Assembly (NCBI GenBank): GCA_902609915.1
Contig: CACLTO010000004.1
Coordinates: 1 to 64,000 of the forward strand
From: an uncultured Pelagibacteraceae bacterium
GTDB taxonomy: Bacteria; Pseudomonadota; Alphaproteobacteria; Pelagibacterales; Pelagibacteraceae
Length of the DNA: 64,000 nt
Direction of reading: 5' to 3'
The notes beneath the pieces were generated by a model. The model had not been told where the DNA came from. It saw only the letters and a program-made list of their open reading frames with translations, and did no database searches. The translations under genes were made by a program, and so were the position numbers. This document shows positions 25,680 to 33,356 of this stretch, in pieces (within the stretch, counting starts at the first letter, position 1; each line of letters starts with the position of its first letter).

Positions 25680-27275
25680 ATGGAAAATTTCGATTTTATA
25701 ATTATTGGTGCTGGATCTGCTGGATGTGTTCTAGCTAATAGACTTTCAGAGGATCCAAAAAATAAAGTTTTATTAATGGAAGCTGGTGGTAAAGATAATT
25801 ATCCTTGGATACATATTCCAGTTGGCTATTTTAAAACGATGCACAATCCCACTGTTGATTGGTGTTACAAAACTGAACCAGATGAAACGATGAACAATCG
25901 ATCTATTAGATATCCTAGAGGAAAAACTCTTGGTGGTAGCTCCGCTATTAACGGCTTATTGTACATAAGAGGACAAAGTAGAGATTACGATATTTGGCGT
26001 CAATCAGGTAATACTGGTTGGGGCTGGGATGATGTTCTTCCCTATTTTATTAAAGCAGAAAACCAAGAACGTGGAAAAGACGATTATCATGGAGTTGGTG
26101 GTCCTTTATCTGTTTCTGACCAAAGAATTCAATTACCATTATTAGATGAATTTCAAAGTGCAGCTGAAGAATTTGGTATTCCTAAAACAAAAGATTTTAA
26201 TACAGGTGACAATCACGGATGTGGGTATTTTCAAGTAACTGAAAAAGATGGTTTTAGATGTAGTACTGCTGTTGGCTATCTAAATCCGATCAAAAAAAGA
26301 AATAATTTAAAAATTATAACAAATGCACATGTTAAGAAAATAAACTTTGAAAATAAAACCGCAAAAAATGTTGAATATTGGATAGGAAATGAGCTTAAAC
26401 AAGTTTCAGCTCATAAAGAAATTATACTTTCATCAGGATCTATTGGATCTCCACAGATTTTACAAACATCAGGAATAGGAAATTCTAAAAATTTAAAAGA
26501 TTTAGGAATCAAGATTGTGAACGATTTAAAAGGAGTTGGAGAAAATTTACAAGATCATTTAATGTTTAGACCAATTTATAAAGTTCATGGACTTAAGTCA
26601 TTAAATAAGAAGGTTAATAGTTTACTTGGAAAACTAATGATTGGTTTAGAATATGTTTTTAACAGAAGTGGACCAATGACGATGGGTGCTAGTCAAATGT
26701 GTATGTTTGCTAAAAGTGATCCATCTTTAGAATTACCTGATTTACAGTGGCACGTTCAACCTATGAGTATGGATACTTTGGGTGCCACAAAAAATCATCA
26801 TTTTCATGCATTCACACCTACTGTTTCAAATATTAGACCAACCAGTAGAGGTCACGTTAAGATTACAAATAAAGACTCAAGAGTTTATGCAAAAGTAAAA
26901 CTCAATTATCTTTCAACTGAACATGATCGAATGATTGCTGCGAAAGGTTTAAAACTTACAAGGAAAATTGTAATGGAGTCTGAGACTTTTAAAAAATACA
27001 AACCAGAGGAATATAGGCCTGGGATTAGTATAAATGATGATGAAGAACTTGTAAAAGCAGGATCAGATTACGCACAAACAATTTTTCATCCTGTTGGTAC
27101 ATGCAAAATGGGGCAAGACGATATGGCAGTTGTTGATGAAACTCTTAAAGTAAAAGGTTTAAATAATTTAAGAGTAATTGATGCATCAATAATGCCTAAC
27201 ATTACTTCTGGTAACACCAATGCACCAACAATAATGATTGCAGAAAAAGGTGCTGATATGATACTGAGAGGTTGA
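25680..27275 (+). CDS. GMC family FAD-dependent oxidoreductase (choline/alcohol dehydrogenase-like)
   Basis: A 531-residue GMC oxidoreductase. The N-terminal dinucleotide-binding motif is GAGSAGCVLANRLSED (about 10-25), followed by GMC signature 1 (PRGKTLGGSSAING) and signature 2 (GSIGSPQILQTSGIG). The C-terminal active site has His470 (FHPVGTCKMG) and an NTNAP motif (512-516). Members oxidise alcohols such as choline or long-chain and polyethylene-glycol-type alcohols at the membrane. No betaine aldehyde dehydrogenase gene is adjacent, so choline is not assured. It is the first gene of a plus-strand run with TerC and SDR, joined by TGATG. Confidence 0.88.
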   Translation: MENFDFIIIGAGSAGCVLANRLSEDPKNKVLLMEAGGKDNYPWIHIPVGYFKTMHNPTVDWCYKTEPDETMNNRSIRYPRGKTLGGSSAINGLLYIRGQSRDYDIWRQSGNTGWGWDDVLPYFIKAENQERGKDDYHGVGGPLSVSDQRIQLPLLDEFQSAAEEFGIPKTKDFNTGDNHGCGYFQVTEKDGFRCSTAVGYLNPIKKRNNLKIITNAHVKKINFENKTAKNVEYWIGNELKQVSAHKEIILSSGSIGSPQILQTSGIGNSKNLKDLGIKIVNDLKGVGENLQDHLMFRPIYKVHGLKSLNKKVNSLLGKLMIGLEYVFNRSGPMTMGASQMCMFAKSDPSLELPDLQWHVQPMSMDTLGATKNHHFHAFTPTVSNIRPTSRGHVKITNKDSRVYAKVKLNYLSTEHDRMIAAKGLKLTRKIVMESETFKKYKPEEYRPGISINDDEELVKAGSDYAQTIFHPVGTCKMGQDDMAVVDETLKVKGLNNLRVIDASIMPNITSGNTNAPTIMIAEKGADMILRG

Positions 27276-27868
27276 TGTTCACTGATCTTATTACTCCAGA
27301 ACAAATCGCAATTTTAACACAAATCATCCTAATTGATCTAGTTTTAGCAGGGGACAATGCAATTATAATTGGAATGGTTGCATCAAAATTTCCATTAGAA
27401 CAAAGAAAAAAAATTATCTTTTGGGGGATAGGTGGAGCTGTTATTTTAAGGATCATATTAACTCTTTTGACTGCATATTTATTGCAAATTACAGGTTTAA
27501 GATTAATTGGAGGTCTGCTTTTATTATACATAGTTTATAAACTTTATGTAGATGTAGTAAAAGGCTTTGAGAACGAAAGTGATATTAAAGTTGATAATTC
27601 AAGTTTCTTAAAAGCTATTTGGACTATTCTATTAGCTGATTTTACCATGAGTTTAGATAATGTTTTAGGAGTAGCTGGAGCAGCTGGAGACCACTATTAT
27701 TTATTGATTTTTGGTCTTGTTTTATCAATTATATTAATGGCAACTGCAGCAACTTTAATTTCTAATTGGATTAAAAAATATAAGTGGATAGCTTGGGCGG
27801 GTTTAATAGCTATTTTAATTGTTGCTATTGAATTGATTTATACAGATATTAAAATATTATTTCTATGA
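27275..27868 (+). CDS. TerC family integral membrane protein
   Basis: A 197-residue protein with about seven hydrophobic helices. It has the two TerC acidic motifs: DLVLAGDNAIIIG near the N terminus and DFTMSLDNVLGVAGAAG in the middle. These Asp/Asn motifs are thought to bind divalent metal, and relatives export Mn2+ or take part in metal homeostasis and tellurite resistance. I chose ATG 27275, which overlaps the GMC stop by one base (TGATG), over an in-frame TTG at 27272. Confidence 0.87.
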   Translation: MFTDLITPEQIAILTQIILIDLVLAGDNAIIIGMVASKFPLEQRKKIIFWGIGGAVILRIILTLLTAYLLQITGLRLIGGLLLLYIVYKLYVDVVKGFENESDIKVDNSSFLKAIWTILLADFTMSLDNVLGVAGAAGDHYYLLIFGLVLSIILMATAATLISNWIKKYKWIAWAGLIAILIVAIELIYTDIKILFL

Positions 27869-28635
27869 TGTTCTTGAAAAACTATAACTTAAAAAATAGA
27901 ACTGCAGTCGTAACAGGAGCTGGTAAAGGAATTGGTAGAGCGTGTGCTATTGCTCTAGCTGAGGCTGGCGCAAACTTAATTATAATAAGTAGAACTAAAA
28001 AGGATTTGGATGAAGTTACAAAAAAAATAATGAGGATTAAGGGCAAATGTAAATCTTATGTTTGTGATATTACGAATTACAAAGAGATTAAAGATATTAT
28101 AAACAGACAATCGAAAATAGATATTCTAATCAATAACGCTGGTAATAATATTCCAGAACACTTCACAAAAGTAAAAACTAAAAATATGGAGTACTTGGTT
28201 AAGATAAATACAATGGCAACATTCAACCTAGCTCAATTATGTTCGCTTAAAATGATCAAGTCTAAAAGTAGAAAAAAAGTAGGTGGGGTAATTGTAAATA
28301 TGTCATCCCAAATGGGTCACGTTGGCGGTCCTATACGAAGTGTGTACAACATGACTAAATTTGGCTTAGAGGGTCTTACAAAAGGAATGTCAATTGACCT
28401 TGCTAAATATAACATTAGAGTAAATACTGTTTGTCCAACATTTGTTGTAACTCCTATGACACGTAAATTTTTAAAAAGTAAAAAGTTTAAAAAAGAGGTT
28501 CTAGGGAATATTCCATTAGGCAAATTTGCTGAACTATCAGATGTAGCGAGTGCAGCTGTATTTCTTGCTTCAGATGCAGCTTCAATGATTACGGGAACTT
28601 CCTTATTAGTTGATGGCGGATGGACAGCAAGATAG
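27865..28635 (+). CDS. Short-chain dehydrogenase/reductase (SDR, gluconate 5-dehydrogenase-like)
   Basis: A 256-residue classical SDR: TGAGKGIG (17-24), NNAG (90-93), Ser147/148, Tyr161 and Lys165 (YNMTK), and a C-terminal VDGGWTAR ending. Arg43 after strand beta2 (ISRTK) suggests NADP. It overlaps the TerC stop by 4 nt (ATGA) and itself overlaps the next gene by 16 nt, so it is translationally coupled. The substrate is a sugar or polyol-type alcohol by analogy only. Confidence 0.85.
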   Translation: MMFLKNYNLKNRTAVVTGAGKGIGRACAIALAEAGANLIIISRTKKDLDEVTKKIMRIKGKCKSYVCDITNYKEIKDIINRQSKIDILINNAGNNIPEHFTKVKTKNMEYLVKINTMATFNLAQLCSLKMIKSKSRKKVGGVIVNMSSQMGHVGGPIRSVYNMTKFGLEGLTKGMSIDLAKYNIRVNTVCPTFVVTPMTRKFLKSKKFKKEVLGNIPLGKFAELSDVASAAVFLASDAASMITGTSLLVDGGWTAR

Positions 28636-29423
28636 TAATTAGATTATTTTTTTTAATAGTTATCTTTTTACCAACTAATTTAATTGCAATCGAATTTAAA
28701 GGAAAATTTTTACAAGGTCATTATATTGTAGGAATAACTGATCCTTCTTCTCAAATAATTATAGATAAAAAAAAAGTTAGAGTTTCGAAAGATGGTTATT
28801 TTGTTTTTGGGATTGATCGAGATAGAAAATTTGATTTAACGATTACTAAAATTAGTAATGGAAAAAGTGAAAAAGTAATAAAAAAAGTTCTTAAAAGAAA
28901 ATATAATATTCAAAGGATAGATGGCCTAGAGGAAAGTAAAGTAACACCCCCCGAGTCTGTTTACAAAAGAATTAGAGAAGAAAATAATAGAATCGGAAAG
29001 GCAAGATCAATAAATTCTGATTTACCCTTTTTTAAAAATCAATTCATTATGCCTGTTGAGGGGATAATAAGTGGAGTTTATGGAAGTCAGAGAATTTTAA
29101 ATGGTAAACCAAAGTGGCCTCATTATGGGATTGATATTGCTGCAAAAAAAGGAACTATGATTAAGTCATCAGCTTCTGGTGTCGTAACGATGGCAGAGGA
29201 TGATCTTTATTATACTGGTGGCACAATTATAATGGACCATGGACATGGAATTTCTACAATTTATTCACATCTTGAGAGTGTGATGGTTTCAGTTGGTGAT
29301 CAAATAAGTCAAGGACATATCATAGGAACAGTTGGATCTACCGGCAGATCAACTGGTCCACATTTAGATTTTAGAGTAAATTGGTTTCAAACTAGGCTCG
29401 ATCCGATGTCTTTGTTAAATTAA
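28620..29423 (+). CDS. Exported M23/LytM-type peptidase, variant metal site
   Basis: A 267-residue protein with a signal peptide (about 1-23). An Ig-like N-terminal domain covers about 24-100, and a C-terminal M23 (lysostaphin-type) domain spans about 145-262. Zinc-site residues His168 and Asp172 (HYGID) and His217 (YSHL) are present. The HxH motif reads His248-Leu-Asp250, so the expected third zinc ligand is Asp. The product would act on peptidoglycan cross-links in the periplasm, or serve as a non-catalytic activator of amidases if inactive. It overlaps the SDR gene by 16 nt and is followed by a tiny membrane protein gene. Confidence 0.85.
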   Translation: MDSKIVIRLFFLIVIFLPTNLIAIEFKGKFLQGHYIVGITDPSSQIIIDKKKVRVSKDGYFVFGIDRDRKFDLTITKISNGKSEKVIKKVLKRKYNIQRIDGLEESKVTPPESVYKRIREENNRIGKARSINSDLPFFKNQFIMPVEGIISGVYGSQRILNGKPKWPHYGIDIAAKKGTMIKSSASGVVTMAEDDLYYTGGTIIMDHGHGISTIYSHLESVMVSVGDQISQGHIIGTVGSTGRSTGPHLDFRVNWFQTRLDPMSLLN

Positions 29424-29437
29424 TAGAGTTTATTAAA

Positions 29438-29587
29438 ATGATGACTAAGCTTAAGAATTTATTTTCAAAAAGTAAATGGGGCAAATATATTCTGGTTGGA
29501 GGATTTACTTTTTTTTTGATAAAAGGTTTAATTTGGTTAATAGTTTTCCTTATCGCTGGTTTTAGTTTGATAAACTTTGGATCATAA
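29438..29587 (+). CDS. Small membrane protein, 49 residues, unknown
   Basis: ATG-ATG at 29438 opens a 49-codon frame starting 14 bp after the M23 gene. The basic N terminus (TKLKNLFSKSKWGKY) is followed by one long hydrophobic stretch (about 17-47) that could form one or two helices. Its position directly behind a peptidoglycan peptidase and in front of a separate gene suggests cotranscription with the former. No family is recognised. Confidence 0.55.
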   Translation: MMTKLKNLFSKSKWGKYILVGGFTFFLIKGLIWLIVFLIAGFSLINFGS

Positions 29588-29618
29588 AATATAATTTAAA
29601 AAAAAATAGATAAATAAT

Positions 29619-30389
29619 ATGAGCACACTAATAGAAAAAACCTCCAATAAATTAGTTAAAGCTTTTCTTAAAAACAAGATTATTGCGCCATTGCCAAGAA
29701 AATTTACCAAAAAACTAACTGAAGCCAATAAATTTAGAATGCTTTGTGAGAGTAAAGTTAAAAAACCAATTATAGGTTACAAAGCCGGAGGAACCGGAAT
29801 TCCAGTGATGAAAAAATTAAAAGAAAAAGAACCATTTTATGCATCAGTTTATAAAGATAATTTTTTAAAAAGCGGTAGAAGTGTAAAGATTAGTAAAACC
29901 ACTTTTGGCATTGAGTTGGAGGTTTGCTATTTAATTAAGAAATCTTTTTTTAATTCTAAATCAGTAGTTACAATAAAAAATATCACAAAATTTATATCTC
30001 ATATGGCTCCTTGTATTGAGATTGTGGGTTATAGACAAAGAAAAAAAGGAATAACTTCATTTGGAGATCTAAGCAGTGATTTTGGAGCTAATGTTAAGTT
30101 TTTAATCGGTCAAAAGAAAAAGTATAAGAAAATCAACATTGGAAATTTAAAAACTAATATTTCAAACAAAAAAACCAAACAAAATATAAACGGTAATACC
30201 AGTGCAGTTTTTATTAATCCATTGAACTCATTAAGATTTGTTTTGAACAAAATTAGAAAAGACAAATTAAATTTGAATAAAAATTTTTATGTATTTACAG
30301 GGTCTACTGTGGGAGTTGTTCCAATAGGCAAAGGTCTTTATAAAGGAAAAATTGACAAACTTGGTTCGGTCAAGACAATAATAAGATAA
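29619..30389 (+). CDS. 2-keto-4-pentenoate hydratase / fumarylacetoacetase-related protein (MhpD-like)
   Basis: A 256-residue protein resembling the hydratase/decarboxylase branch of the FAH superfamily. Seen are KPIIGYKAG (residues about 48-56), the acidic metal site GIELEVCYLI (about 98-107), APCIEIVGYR (130-139) and a C-terminal FTGSTVGVVPIGKG. The family hydrates or decarboxylates 2-oxo acids using Mg2+. The protein is unusually lysine-rich and diverged, and no aromatic-catabolic genes surround it, so the physiological substrate is unknown. Confidence 0.72.
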   Translation: MSTLIEKTSNKLVKAFLKNKIIAPLPRKFTKKLTEANKFRMLCESKVKKPIIGYKAGGTGIPVMKKLKEKEPFYASVYKDNFLKSGRSVKISKTTFGIELEVCYLIKKSFFNSKSVVTIKNITKFISHMAPCIEIVGYRQRKKGITSFGDLSSDFGANVKFLIGQKKKYKKINIGNLKTNISNKKTKQNINGNTSAVFINPLNSLRFVLNKIRKDKLNLNKNFYVFTGSTVGVVPIGKGLYKGKIDKLGSVKTIIR

Positions 30390-30391
30390 AA

Positions 30392-30511
30392 ATGAAAACA
30401 TTTATACTTTTAATTTTAGTTGTTGTTATAGGTTGGGTTCTCTTTAGACCTTTTACTAAAAGAGAGCTTGACAGATATAATGATAAAAACTGGCCTAATT
30501 TAAATCAATAG
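30392..30511 (+). CDS. Small single-span membrane protein, 39 residues, unknown
   Basis: ATG at 30392 follows the hydratase-like stop by 2 bp. The 39-residue product has one N-terminal hydrophobic helix (3-19) and a polar tail (RPFTKRELDRYNDKNWPNLNQ). A weak hairpin immediately follows its stop codon. The close coupling to the gene before it supports expression. The function is unknown. Confidence 0.5.
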   Translation: MKTFILLILVVVIGWVLFRPFTKRELDRYNDKNWPNLNQ

Positions 30512-30536
30512 GATAAGTATTTTATTTTTACTTATC
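30512..30536. terminator. Candidate bidirectional terminator at a convergent junction
   Basis: GATAAGTA (30512-30519) and TACTTATC (30529-30536) form an 8-bp A+T-rich stem with a 9-nt U-rich loop and a T-rich run after it. It lies directly after the plus-strand 39-residue ORF and at the stop of the minus-strand DUF2304 gene. The stem is weak. Confidence 0.35.
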
Positions 30537-30881
30537 TTTAATTTTTTCTAGAATTTCTTTTAACGATTCTGCGCTTATTAAAGCATTAATTTTTTTTTCA
30601 AGAATATTTATTTTAATAAGAGAAAAAAAATATAAAATAACTAAACTTATAATGCTTAAAACACTTAAGATGTAAAAAACATCAACATCATAATTTTCTG
30701 TAAAATAGCTATCTACAAATTCTGGTCTAAGTGATGCTAATATTATTAAAGTCCAAATACATATCCAAAATAAATAACTGATTTTATTTAATAACCTCTT
30801 TTTATAATTAACTTGAGTAATATAGAGCATTATTAAGGAAAAAATTATAGAAAAAGATGAAAGTACTAATTTAATAATCAC
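30528..30881 (-). CDS. DUF2304 family membrane protein
   Basis: A 117-residue protein with three hydrophobic helices (about 3-22, 36-52, 70-92) and a charged C-terminal helix (LEKKINALISAESLKEILEKIK). The pattern and its position, overlapping the GT2 gene by 4 bp, match DUF2304 proteins that accompany polyprenyl-phosphate glycosyltransferases. It probably anchors or assists the GT2 at the inner membrane. Confidence 0.72.
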   Translation of the reverse strand: MIIKLVLSSFSIIFSLIMLYITQVNYKKRLLNKISYLFWICIWTLIILASLRPEFVDSYFTENYDVDVFYILSVLSIISLVILYFFSLIKINILEKKINALISAESLKEILEKIKDK

Positions 30882-31552
30882 CTAAAAACTCTCCAATATA
30901 AAATCATTAGTACAAGATATAAACCTTGAACTATATTCATCCCTTTGTATTTTTCACTAGATAAAGCTTCAATGGGAATTTGATCTATCTTACAATTATT
31001 TTTAACTGCATTACAAGTAATTTCTGCATCAGCAAAATAATGATTTATTCCAGTAGAATGCCAGTTAATTTTACTTTCTATTGAAGTGTCAAATATTCTT
31101 AGACCAGATTGAATATCAAAGAGTTTTTTTTTATAAACTAAAGAGAATAATCTTTGTAAAATAATTGTGCCTATCCTTTTTTTTAAATTTAGGTCAATTA
31201 AATTTTTCCTATAACCAATAATTAATTCACTATTTTCATCATAAATTTTTTTACAAATCTTTATCAAATCATTTGTTTTGTGTTGTCCATCTGCATCCAT
31301 GAAGGCTAAATATTTAAATTTTCGAATTTTTGCAAATTGCAATGCTGTTTTCATTGATCCAGATTTACCTAAATTATATTTATGTTTTATTAAAAATATA
31401 GGAAAATTTTCTATTTTTTTTATTGTTTGATCTTCTGAATTATTATCTACAACTAAAACATATTTAAATTTTTTACATACTTCATTTAAGACTTCAGAAA
31501 TATTTTTTTGTTCATTGTATGCTGGAATAGCTACAAGAATATCGTCAAACAT
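30878..31552 (-). CDS. Glycosyltransferase family 2 (polyprenyl-phosphate hexosyltransferase-like)
   Basis: A 224-residue GT2 enzyme. It has VAIPAYNEQ (8-16), a VVDNNSEDQT nucleotide-sugar site and MDADGQHK as the DxD-type metal motif. A C-terminal basic segment (YKGMNIVQGLYLVLMILYWRVFR) ends the protein. It looks like the DPM1/polyprenyl-phosphate mannosyl- or glucosyltransferase branch, which makes lipid-linked sugar donors. This fits the GT39-like membrane protein at 33357, which would use such donors. It overlaps DUF2304 by 4 bp and the nucleotidyltransferase gene by 8 bp. Confidence 0.83.
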   Translation of the reverse strand: MFDDILVAIPAYNEQKNISEVLNEVCKKFKYVLVVDNNSEDQTIKKIENFPIFLIKHKYNLGKSGSMKTALQFAKIRKFKYLAFMDADGQHKTNDLIKICKKIYDENSELIIGYRKNLIDLNLKKRIGTIILQRLFSLVYKKKLFDIQSGLRIFDTSIESKINWHSTGINHYFADAEITCNAVKNNCKIDQIPIEALSSEKYKGMNIVQGLYLVLMILYWRVFR

Positions 31553-32222
31553 TTTTATAATTTTTTTTTTTATAAAGTTTTAGTTGTTTAAGATTATCAA
31601 TAGTAAACCAATTTTTTGGACAAATATCTGAAACTATCAATTTTTTTTTTAACATAAGCGTATTCCAAATTTTATTAAAATCATCAGTTTTTTTTATAAT
31701 TTTGCAAATTCTATATGGGTTTACTACTTGTATTCCTGAACAGTAAATGTCGCTTTTAATTTTTCTAGATAAATTTGTAACAATGTTATTTTTTCTATGA
31801 ATATAATCTCCATCTAAATCTTTTACAGGTTTTACTGGTATGAGAAAACATTCTGGTTCACCTTTCATCTTATAATCTTTTTCAATCAAATTAAAATTAA
31901 TTTTAGTAATATTATCACACGTTAGAACAAAAATTGGTTCATCTATATATTTAAATGGAAAGTTGAAAATCCACCATGCGTTACCTTTTTTATCCGTGTT
32001 GATTACTGAATTAACTTTATTCTCAATTACATGCTTTGCTAGCATACTTCCTTTGTAACCAACTGTTATATGAATATTTTTAATATATTTTTGAATTTTT
32101 TTTATCCCACTTAAAATTAAAGTTTGATTCTTAATTTTCACCATTGCTTTTGGAATTTTGTTAGTTTTAGGCCTTAACCTAACACCCCTGCCAGCAGCTA
32201 AAATTACAGCATGATTAATCAT
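31545..32222 (-). CDS. Sugar-phosphate nucleotidyltransferase
   Basis: A 225-residue protein with the nucleotidyltransferase signature LAAGRGVRLRPKT...PKAMVKI (9-30), including the nucleotide-binding GxGxR loop and the Lys of the PKAMV motif. A conserved CDN (Asp metal ligand) lies near residue 102. It makes an NDP- or CDP-activated sugar from a sugar or alcohol phosphate. It stands between an epimerase/dehydratase and a GT2, so it should activate the sugar for this small glycan patch. Confidence 0.82.
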   Translation of the reverse strand: MINHAVILAAGRGVRLRPKTNKIPKAMVKIKNQTLILSGIKKIQKYIKNIHITVGYKGSMLAKHVIENKVNSVINTDKKGNAWWIFNFPFKYIDEPIFVLTCDNITKINFNLIEKDYKMKGEPECFLIPVKPVKDLDGDYIHRKNNIVTNLSRKIKSDIYCSGIQVVNPYRICKIIKKTDDFNKIWNTLMLKKKLIVSDICPKNWFTIDNLKQLKLYKKKNYKNV

Positions 32223-32232
32223 TAATTAAATT

Positions 32233-33174
32233 TTAAATACCAATTTTTATAAGCTTCAAAATTTCCTCTCTGTTTAATTTTGTAGCATTTTCAGATGACA
32301 CAATTTTTTTCAGTGGTTTTTTAGATTTTTTTTCAAAATCAATTAAATAATAAATTTTTCCTTTTTTCCTATATTTTTGAGTAAATTTTAATTCGTTTTG
32401 ACCTATCAAATACTCATCAATCCTGTCTCCTTTTCTAATATTAATAATTTTGTAACTTCCACCATACTTTTTTGTCCAAACTTTAATAATATCTATTAAT
32501 TTACATGATTTCATATTTGCGCAGAGAATTTTACCGCTAAATCTTTGACTTTCACTTAAGGCATATAAAACAAGATCTACTGCATCATGTATAGTAAAAA
32601 AAAATCTTCTCATATAAGGGCCTGTGGTTAGAATTTTTTTGTTTCTTTTAAACATTTGACTCCATATTGGTAGTACTGATCCTGTTGACCAAGCAACATT
32701 ACCATATCTAACACACAAAAATTTAGTTTTGGAATTACTATTTGCATTCAGGAATAATTTTTCCATGGCTGCCTTACTAAAACCATAAAAATTTTTTATT
32801 GGTTGAGTTGCTTTATCAGTAGAAATTCCAATGACAGTTTTGACATTTCTCTCAATTGAAACTCTTGCAATATTTGTTGAACCTAAAATATTTACATCAG
32901 AACATTCAAAGGGAAATTTCTCAGATATATCGACAAACTTAGTTGCTGCAGCATGTATAATAATTTCTGGTTTACAATAAATTATGGCATCTCTAACGGA
33001 CTCTATATTTGTAACATCTAAAGGTATTGCCTCACATCCAGTCTTAAGACTCGCATCATAATTCCTTTTTTGATTCCTAGAACCTATGAAAACTTTATAT
33101 TTTTTTTTGAGATTTAATGCCAAATTAACTCCCAAATATCCACTTCCACCAGTTATAAGTAAGTTTTTTTTCAT
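32233..33174 (-). CDS. NAD-dependent epimerase/dehydratase, CapD/polysaccharide-biosynthesis type
   Basis: A 313-residue extended SDR. It has GGSGYLG (9-15), HAAATKF (74-80), the CapD-family block ISTDKATQP (117-125), Tyr130 and Lys134 (YGFSK), and VRYGNVAWSTGSVLPIW. This block is typical of UDP-GlcNAc 4,6-dehydratases/5-epimerases (FlaA1, PseB, CapD). It is the first gene of the minus-strand glycan patch, 10 bp before the nucleotidyltransferase gene. Confidence 0.85.
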   Translation of the reverse strand: MKKNLLITGGSGYLGVNLALNLKKKYKVFIGSRNQKRNYDASLKTGCEAIPLDVTNIESVRDAIIYCKPEIIIHAAATKFVDISEKFPFECSDVNILGSTNIARVSIERNVKTVIGISTDKATQPIKNFYGFSKAAMEKLFLNANSNSKTKFLCVRYGNVAWSTGSVLPIWSQMFKRNKKILTTGPYMRRFFFTIHDAVDLVLYALSESQRFSGKILCANMKSCKLIDIIKVWTKKYGGSYKIINIRKGDRIDEYLIGQNELKFTQKYRKKGKIYYLIDFEKKSKKPLKKIVSSENATKLNREEILKLIKIGI

Positions 33175-33356
33175 ATAATCAATATTTTAAAAAAATAATC
33201 TATACAATTTATTAACAAATTTAATTATATTTTTACATCTAAAAAATTTATTTGCGCTAATAAAAAATCGTGATTGAACTCATTTATATTGACAACTAAA
33301 AGTTTTTGATTTTGCTTCATAAATGAAATAATTAAGTTATTGTTTATTAAATTTCA
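33175..33356. other. Intergenic region between divergent glycan genes
   Basis: This 182-bp A+T-rich gap separates the start codons of the CapD-like and GT39-like genes. I see no convincing ORF, hairpin or strong promoter pair, although both genes must be transcribed from it. Confidence 0.5.

Noticed and set aside
27272-27274. TTG as the start of the TerC gene
   Set aside because: An ATG follows directly and makes a standard TGATG coupling with the preceding gene.
31556-31571. Long T/A homopolymer runs, here and throughout the glycan locus, as possible phase-variation tracts
   Set aside because: Runs of 7-10 A or T are common in this genome and none of the reading frames is interrupted, so slippage switching is not supported.
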